A DNA stretch of 64,000 nucleotides from NCBI GenBank assembly GCA_014925825.1, contig JACGCK010000021.1, forward strand, positions 310,001 through 374,000, written 5' to 3'. The notes under the pieces were generated by a model that made no database searches, was not told the DNA's origin, and saw only the letters and a list, made by a program, of their open reading frames with translations. A program made the translations under genes and the position numbers. Numbering within the stretch: the stretch's first letter is position 1; each line of letters starts with the position of its first letter. Positions 58,976 to 64,000 of the stretch are shown here, one piece after another. This DNA comes from Pholiota molesta (taxonomy: Eukaryota > Basidiomycota > Agaricomycetes > Agaricales > Strophariaceae).

Positions 58976-59815
58976 AACAGCTTTCATGCCTGCATTTCGG
59001 CCCTTGTGAATGGTTGGTGACGAAACGACGATGAAACACAAATAAAACATACCAACTCCAAAAATGCATCTTGGATGTTATATCTGTAACAGTCAAATCA
59101 GCTAGATGCAGGCGGAGTTATGCCACAAATAAACGTACTAAAAGCACGAAATTAATAAGGGAATGACACGTACGAGTTGGATGGTGAAGGTCTGATGTGG
59201 AGGAAGGCGTCAATAAATTTACCAGCTGGGTCTTATATAGTTTTATTTCCGAGCCACAGCCGTGACTTTGCAGTGGCACCCAAGCCCCGGCCCATAACAA
59301 TTATAGTTATAGTACTACGTCACAATAAGGCAGCATCTATATGGCCTTGATCCATTTCCTGACAATAGAATCCATCGGGTGGAGGGGGGAGCTTCCTCAT
59401 TCCCAGGGAGTTCTAATTTTACCCACGGACCGATTTACACCGAAGCGACCGAATGAACACCGAATTACACCGAATGAGAAGCACGTGCAAAGTGCGTCAT
59501 CTAACCGCGGGCCGTTCGTCCCACTCGCACTCCTTCGCACTCCCTATGCCCACAGCACCCACGACCGCCAACGCGAATGAAGACGCGAATGACAACACAA
59601 ACGACAGCACGAGCAACCAACACGAACGACGATGCGGCCGACGACGTGAATGACAGCGGGGCCCAGGCACTACGATGACGGTGACGGCCGTGTCTGCGAA
59701 GGCAGCGAGGTAAGTCCCCCCCATCCGTTCACCCACTGACCAACACCGCTGCTTGCTCCAGCTCCCACCTGGCGGCAATGACGACGACGAGCGAGCAGCA
59801 TCGCTCGTCGACATG
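58976..59815. other. Intergenic, 0.8 kb
   Basis: No gene recognised. From 59550 the sequence has loosely repeated GCGAATGAAGAC-type phrases. Confidence 0.4.
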
Positions 59816-61453
59816 AAACTAGGTAGACTTTGTTTAAACCTCGCCTTACCCATAGAATTTCGTTTGAACCATGTTTGAACGTCGCTTTGTTAAACAGACA
59901 AGGACTTGATTAAACGAAGTTCTTTACCACTTGATTAAAAACACTTGTGTTTGAACGTGATTAATGCTTGTTCAATCATACAATATATTATATTATCTAC
60001 ATTTGTTTAATCAAGTCTACTATGGTTCAAACAATCAAGATTGAACGAACTTGTTTAAACGAACGAACTTTGTTTAAACAAAACTTCGTTTGAACAACAT
60101 TGTTTAAACAAAGTTCTCCGTTTAACAAACTTCGTTCAAACGGAGAACTTTGTTTAAACAGGTCGTGTTCACCGAGGTTGTCATGGCTGCACCCCTACGC
60201 ACCTGGGTGCCCTGCGCTCGTCGCCGTCGTCGTCATCTCCATTATGCTCACACCACCCACTGAGATGCCCACGGAAGCGAACATCAGAATGGGTGGCTCA
60301 TGCCTCACCCCTACAGACCCCGTTGCTCTCGTCGTGCTTGGCATCATACTTGCTTTATGATAGGAAAAGGAGGGGGAATAGGTCAGTTGGGGACAAAGGG
60401 CAGAGGGCAGTGACGTACATGGCAGATTTTCCACTGTCCGGGTCTTCCCTGCCTTAGCCAACTCCCTTACGGCCATTCCTTCGATATCGAGCGCGGGTGT
60501 CGTTGTCGAGCACAGATGTTGCGGTCGTTGACGAGAGCAGCTGGGCGGGTATGGAGGCAGAGGTGAAGTAGGGTGTTGGTGAAGCTTTGCGTCCGAACAA
60601 TCAACAAAGAATTCGAGCTCCGCTCGCCGAAGCGGAGTTTAAATTCTTTGTTGATTGTTCGACATTGAACTTCAGCGTTCTGTCGTCCTACCACTACCTC
60701 CTCCACCGCCACTTCGGCGCCCAGCCCTCGCCACTCGCATACGCCCGTCAAGATCCGCCCCCCATAGTGATGAATGCCAGGGGATGAAGGATTGAGGGAA
60801 GACCCGACGAGAGGGAGATCCCAAAGGTGCGTGGCCCGCCGTTTCAATGAGCCCCATCTGACCTCCTCCTCCGCCTTCCAGCTCCATGCCCCTGCCGAGC
60901 GCGACGACGAGCACGCCTTCCTCACCTCCCCCTAATCTTCTCTGCTGTCACCATACCCATTCACCACCGCCATGCCCATTTGCCATCGCCACGGCTTCGC
61001 CATCCCACTCGCCGTTGTCTCCCGCTGGCACCGGGGAAAACTACGGCCCAATGAACACGGCAGCCAGCCCGTGCATCAGCACCTGCGTCCTTCCGCGGCA
61101 TTGACATGGAAGGAGAGGTGCGCCGCCGGACAGCAGACACAATAGCAAGCACGAAAGCCGACACGATGCGGGGGTGAACAAGGAAGTAGGTCTGTTAGAA
61201 TATTTGTAGATTTACATTAGTATTAAGCTATGTATTTAAATTGAACACTTGAATATATGATTTGTTTAAACAAGCCTTTTTCGTTTGAACATGATTTATT
61301 GGTTTGAACAGGTTCAAACGGGTTAAACGGTATCAACAGCAAGAGACTCTGATTAAAGAAAATTTATGTTTAAACATGTTTAAACAGTGTTAACACGTTC
61401 AAACGAAATTCTATGGGTAAGACGAGGTTTAAACGAAGTCTACCTGGTTACGG
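59816..61453. mobile_element. Inverted-repeat DNA element rich in GTTTAAAC
   Basis: Arms 59821-59869 and 61397-61445 are inverted copies of 49 bp with two mismatches (AGGTAGACTT then GTTTAAACCTCG and CCCATAGAATTTCGTTTGAAC). Both ends carry clusters of GTTTAAAC and GTTTGAAC, at least five on the left to 60165 and four on the right from 61262. The 10-bp CGTCGACATG occurs just outside each end (59806-59815 and 61454-61463) and may be a target duplication with some extension. The interior shows no transposase motif. Classification is open; a hAT-like or other cut-and-paste element is plausible. Confidence 0.65.
60595..60660. repeat. 30-bp hairpin with 6-nt loop
   Basis: Arms 60595-60624 and 60631-60660 pair at 26 or 27 of 30 positions (GAACAATCAACAAAGAATT on one side, its complement on the other). 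It lies inside the inverted-repeat element. Confidence 0.85.
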
Positions 61454-61463
61454 CGTCGACATG

Positions 61464-62281
61464 CTTGGCGCCACCGCCCTCCTCTCGCTGTGTGCCCCTC
61501 CCCTCCAACGAGGGATGTGGGCCGGCTGTTTAATTCAAGGCGATGTTGGCGATGGTACCGCCTACATCGCATATACCCCGCCCTCGTCCTCAGCATCCCC
61601 CTCAAGCACCTTCTCTGCAGCTACTCCAGCATCAACAAAACAGCAAGAATGATATATACCTTTGTCAGCCAAACATACCATCACAAGGAATTTACCTGCC
61701 TTGTATTGATCAGAAGGATTGCAGGAACATGGTATGGGTATAGAATAAATGCGGTTGATATTTATAGCAGCGGAATTCTAGTACACATTGCAAGGAGCCA
61801 AAATACCGGTGTGGTCATGTAATTGAATCAAAATCATGGTATGGATCCTTATATTGCGCCACAAAATTCAATGTAATAGACGGCAGAATTTTAGAAGCAT
61901 TATATAGATACAAAATAAATGTGAATGAATGTGTTGAAGGTTGGAAATTTGGTAAGCATGGCAAGAGGTCAAATTGCTGGGAGGATATGTAATCGATTCA
62001 AAAACTTAGCGTGACTCCATGTATTGCGCTCTAAAATCCGATACAATGGGTAGAATAATTATAGCGATAATGCACCACCTACGATATCTATTGTCTCATT
62101 GTAATGTGTGAAAATGGTTCAAAATTTATTGCGCTTTGTTACAATATCATGACATATTTCTTATAGTACTACGACTCGGAAAAGCTGTGGAATTATACTA
62201 ATAGTACATCTAGGAATTCACTACGCGCAATAGGAGCAGCGCAATCACGAGTGCGCACAAACACGCCATGCAGCTGATATA
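61464..62281. other. Intergenic, AT-rich
   Basis: Contains loosely repeated phrases such as ATGGTATGG and AATAAATG (61730-61930) that suggest old duplication. No gene. Confidence 0.4.
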
Positions 62282-62745
62282 TCAAACCAAGCTGCATGCG
62301 GCAGCGATAACGAAAAAGCGCTGGGCCGGGCGACTCATGTGGCCATTTTCGCGCTTGCCGTAATTTTTGTGAAGAGTGTTGAAGAGGGCGGAGTTGACCA
62401 GGGCACCAGGCCAGATCATGCTTGAAGTCCAGACGACGAACGGGCGCAATAAGCCACCGAGAGCGAGGCCGAGAATTTGTGAGCCGAGTGCAAGGAGGAT
62501 TTGGAAGCACAGGCGTAGGAATATCGTAGAAAATGCGATTGGTGAGGACGACTTCAGTGGAATAAGCACCACTGGTAACAACGCTGGCCATGACCGTGAT
62601 GCAAACGTGCTCCATGATGTTGAAGGGGCTGGGATTGAGCAACCAAACATAAACGAAGTGGTTTGTAACGTGTAGTTGGAAGAATAGCCGCCAGTGCTTT
62701 ACCGCAAGGGAGAGAAACCAACTGAGCAATGAACGACATGGCAGG
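62282..62745 (-). pseudogene. Oligopeptide transporter (OPT family) remnant
   Basis: Minus-strand fragments match the middle of fungal OPT proton/oligopeptide transporters: LVSLPCGKALAAILPTTRY, VWLLNPSPFNIMEHVCITVM, TSGAYSTEVVLTNRIFYDI, then QILLALGSQILGLALGGLLR, PFVVWTSSMIWPGALVNSAL and FNTLHKNYGKRENGHMSR. The NPxPFN and HKNYGK motifs are diagnostic. They lie in three frames, and both the N-terminal and C-terminal halves of the usual 700-plus residues are absent: homology ends at 62282 right after RFFVIAAACSLV. It is a dead fragment and not a functional transporter. Confidence 0.75.
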
Positions 62746-64000
62746 CTAGGATTGACGACGCCATCGCCTCGCAAGTAACTCGACGGCGAGCGGCGCGTTC
62801 TGGCTGGCGCCGTCCTGCTCAGCCCTCGTCTGCCGTGCAGCGACCGCGCCTGTTCGATCTCGTCTGCGTTCTGCAGGAAACGCTGACAACGGGGGTGGTC
62901 AGTACTTGCACGGCGGCACGAGCTCGCCGCTTACCACCCGCGGACGCCTGCGCTCACCCATTCCCGCTCTCCTCGACACCTGCCGACTCTCGTGGCCCTG
63001 TGTTGTTTGTTCTGGATGGCGGTGTGCCCTGCTTGAAGGCGAGCAGAGATCGCTTCAGCGGAGGATTCCTTGAGACGTAGGGCGGAAGAATGTCAGAGGC
63101 GCGGACCGGCGACGAGGCAGACCATAGACCGTAGACGGCAGCGCGGACGCCGTTGGCGCCTTGTGGGCACCCAACCGACGTGCGGCGCGCTCTTGCTGGC
63201 GCTCTCCTCTACAGCCCGTGGTGCACATGCTTGCTCGTTGGACGCCACCGCCTTCTGACAATGCCGCCTCCAACAACACGCTGGCGCGGCCGCCTCCTCT
63301 AGTCCCCACTAAGCGGCTACGAGGACGTTGAACGAGCAATGACCACCACTGCGGCTGCCTGCTCCTGCTCCCCTCTCTGCGGCTACGACGACGAACGAGC
63401 ACCATCAATGTATTTACACATCCTGTCGTAGTATAGACAAATATATTTTATTGTTTAACTATACAAATAAACTTGAAGATGTTTTCTTTTGACAAAATTG
63501 CTACCAGGGTGTTACTTATCTTATAGCCAGAGATGCCGGCACAAAAGCAACAGTGCTGTATTACTATCAGTTGTCACAGAAGCATTTGGATGAAGCACTG
63601 CAATGCTGTATTGGTCCTTGTCAGGCCAGAGACTGGTATTGACAGCCCTTCTCAGAGAAATATACATTAGAACACTTCAATCTTCAGAGATTATAGTAGC
63701 TTGTTTTTGTATTTAGAGGAAATGTGATTGTACTAATTTGTAGATGTAAACTTGAATCATGAAAGAGGCATGTGCAATGACAGACTCTCGCTTCTATTAG
63801 AAAATTACCTGAGATGAAGTGTTTGTGAGTATTATTCAGTCCCAAACAACCTTCGTTGAAGGCCGTGCACTTTTCCTTCTCTAGAACTTGTCGGAAATAC
63901 ACAAGAAATACATGCAGATCACTAATTTCAGAGATTGAGCCAATGTTACCTTCTGCTTTAAATTATAGCACAATTTAAACTAGTCACAACATATAATTGC
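62746..64000. other. Right end, no gene seen
   Basis: 62800-63400 is GC-rich with random-looking open frames; 63420-64000 is AT-rich. No domain, repeat end or RNA gene recognised. Confidence 0.4.

Overview
The window looks like nuclear DNA of a filamentous basidiomycete, most likely a wood- or litter-decaying agaricomycete. The evidence is many short GT-AG introns (about 45-75 bp), a basidiomycete-type laccase, a DUF6534 seven-helix protein, several divergent F-box proteins, a Mub1/SamB MYND-finger protein, a MUP1-like permease, a TEA/ATTS factor and a C2H2 plus Cys-rich factor of the kind found in this class. No bacterial operon, CRISPR array or rRNA is visible. The species cannot be named from the sequence.

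Layout. 1-11271: the 3' part of a phytase-like secreted protein gene (+), an intact Mub1/SamB homologue (-) with a duplicated intron, and a badly broken kinase-like gene (+). 15086-26777: a 19-exon laccase (+), an F-box gene (-), a DUF6534 membrane protein (+), a small conserved hypothetical (+) and a MUP1-like amino-acid permease (-). 27556-43430: an F-box gene (-) divergent from a xylose-reductase-type aldo-keto reductase (+), two more damaged F-box genes, a TEA/ATTS transcription factor (-) and an unrecognised Ser-rich protein (-). 46318-52015: a C2H2 transcription factor (-) with a 1.7-kb intron of extreme base skew and a promoter carrying two perfect TGACGTCA sites. 54795-64000: a transposon-rich, gene-poor end. 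It holds a gag-only Copia-like LTR element with intact target duplication, a hAT-like element nested inside its gag, a truncated paralogue of the F-box gene at 27556, a second inverted-repeat element full of GTTTAAAC motifs, and an oligopeptide-transporter remnant.

Functionally this is a mixed set of genes and not one pathway: lignocellulose-linked enzymes (laccase, xylose reductase-type AKR), uptake (permease, OPT remnant), transcriptional and ubiquitin-linked regulators (Mub1, TEA, C2H2, F-box). A recurrent oddity is that many conserved genes have one or more single-base frame breaks, several in short homopolymer runs, while others (Mub1, AKR, DUF6534, the 236-aa hypothetical) are fully open after splicing. 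Residual assembly errors or real decay could both explain this. It affects how every gene model here should be read.
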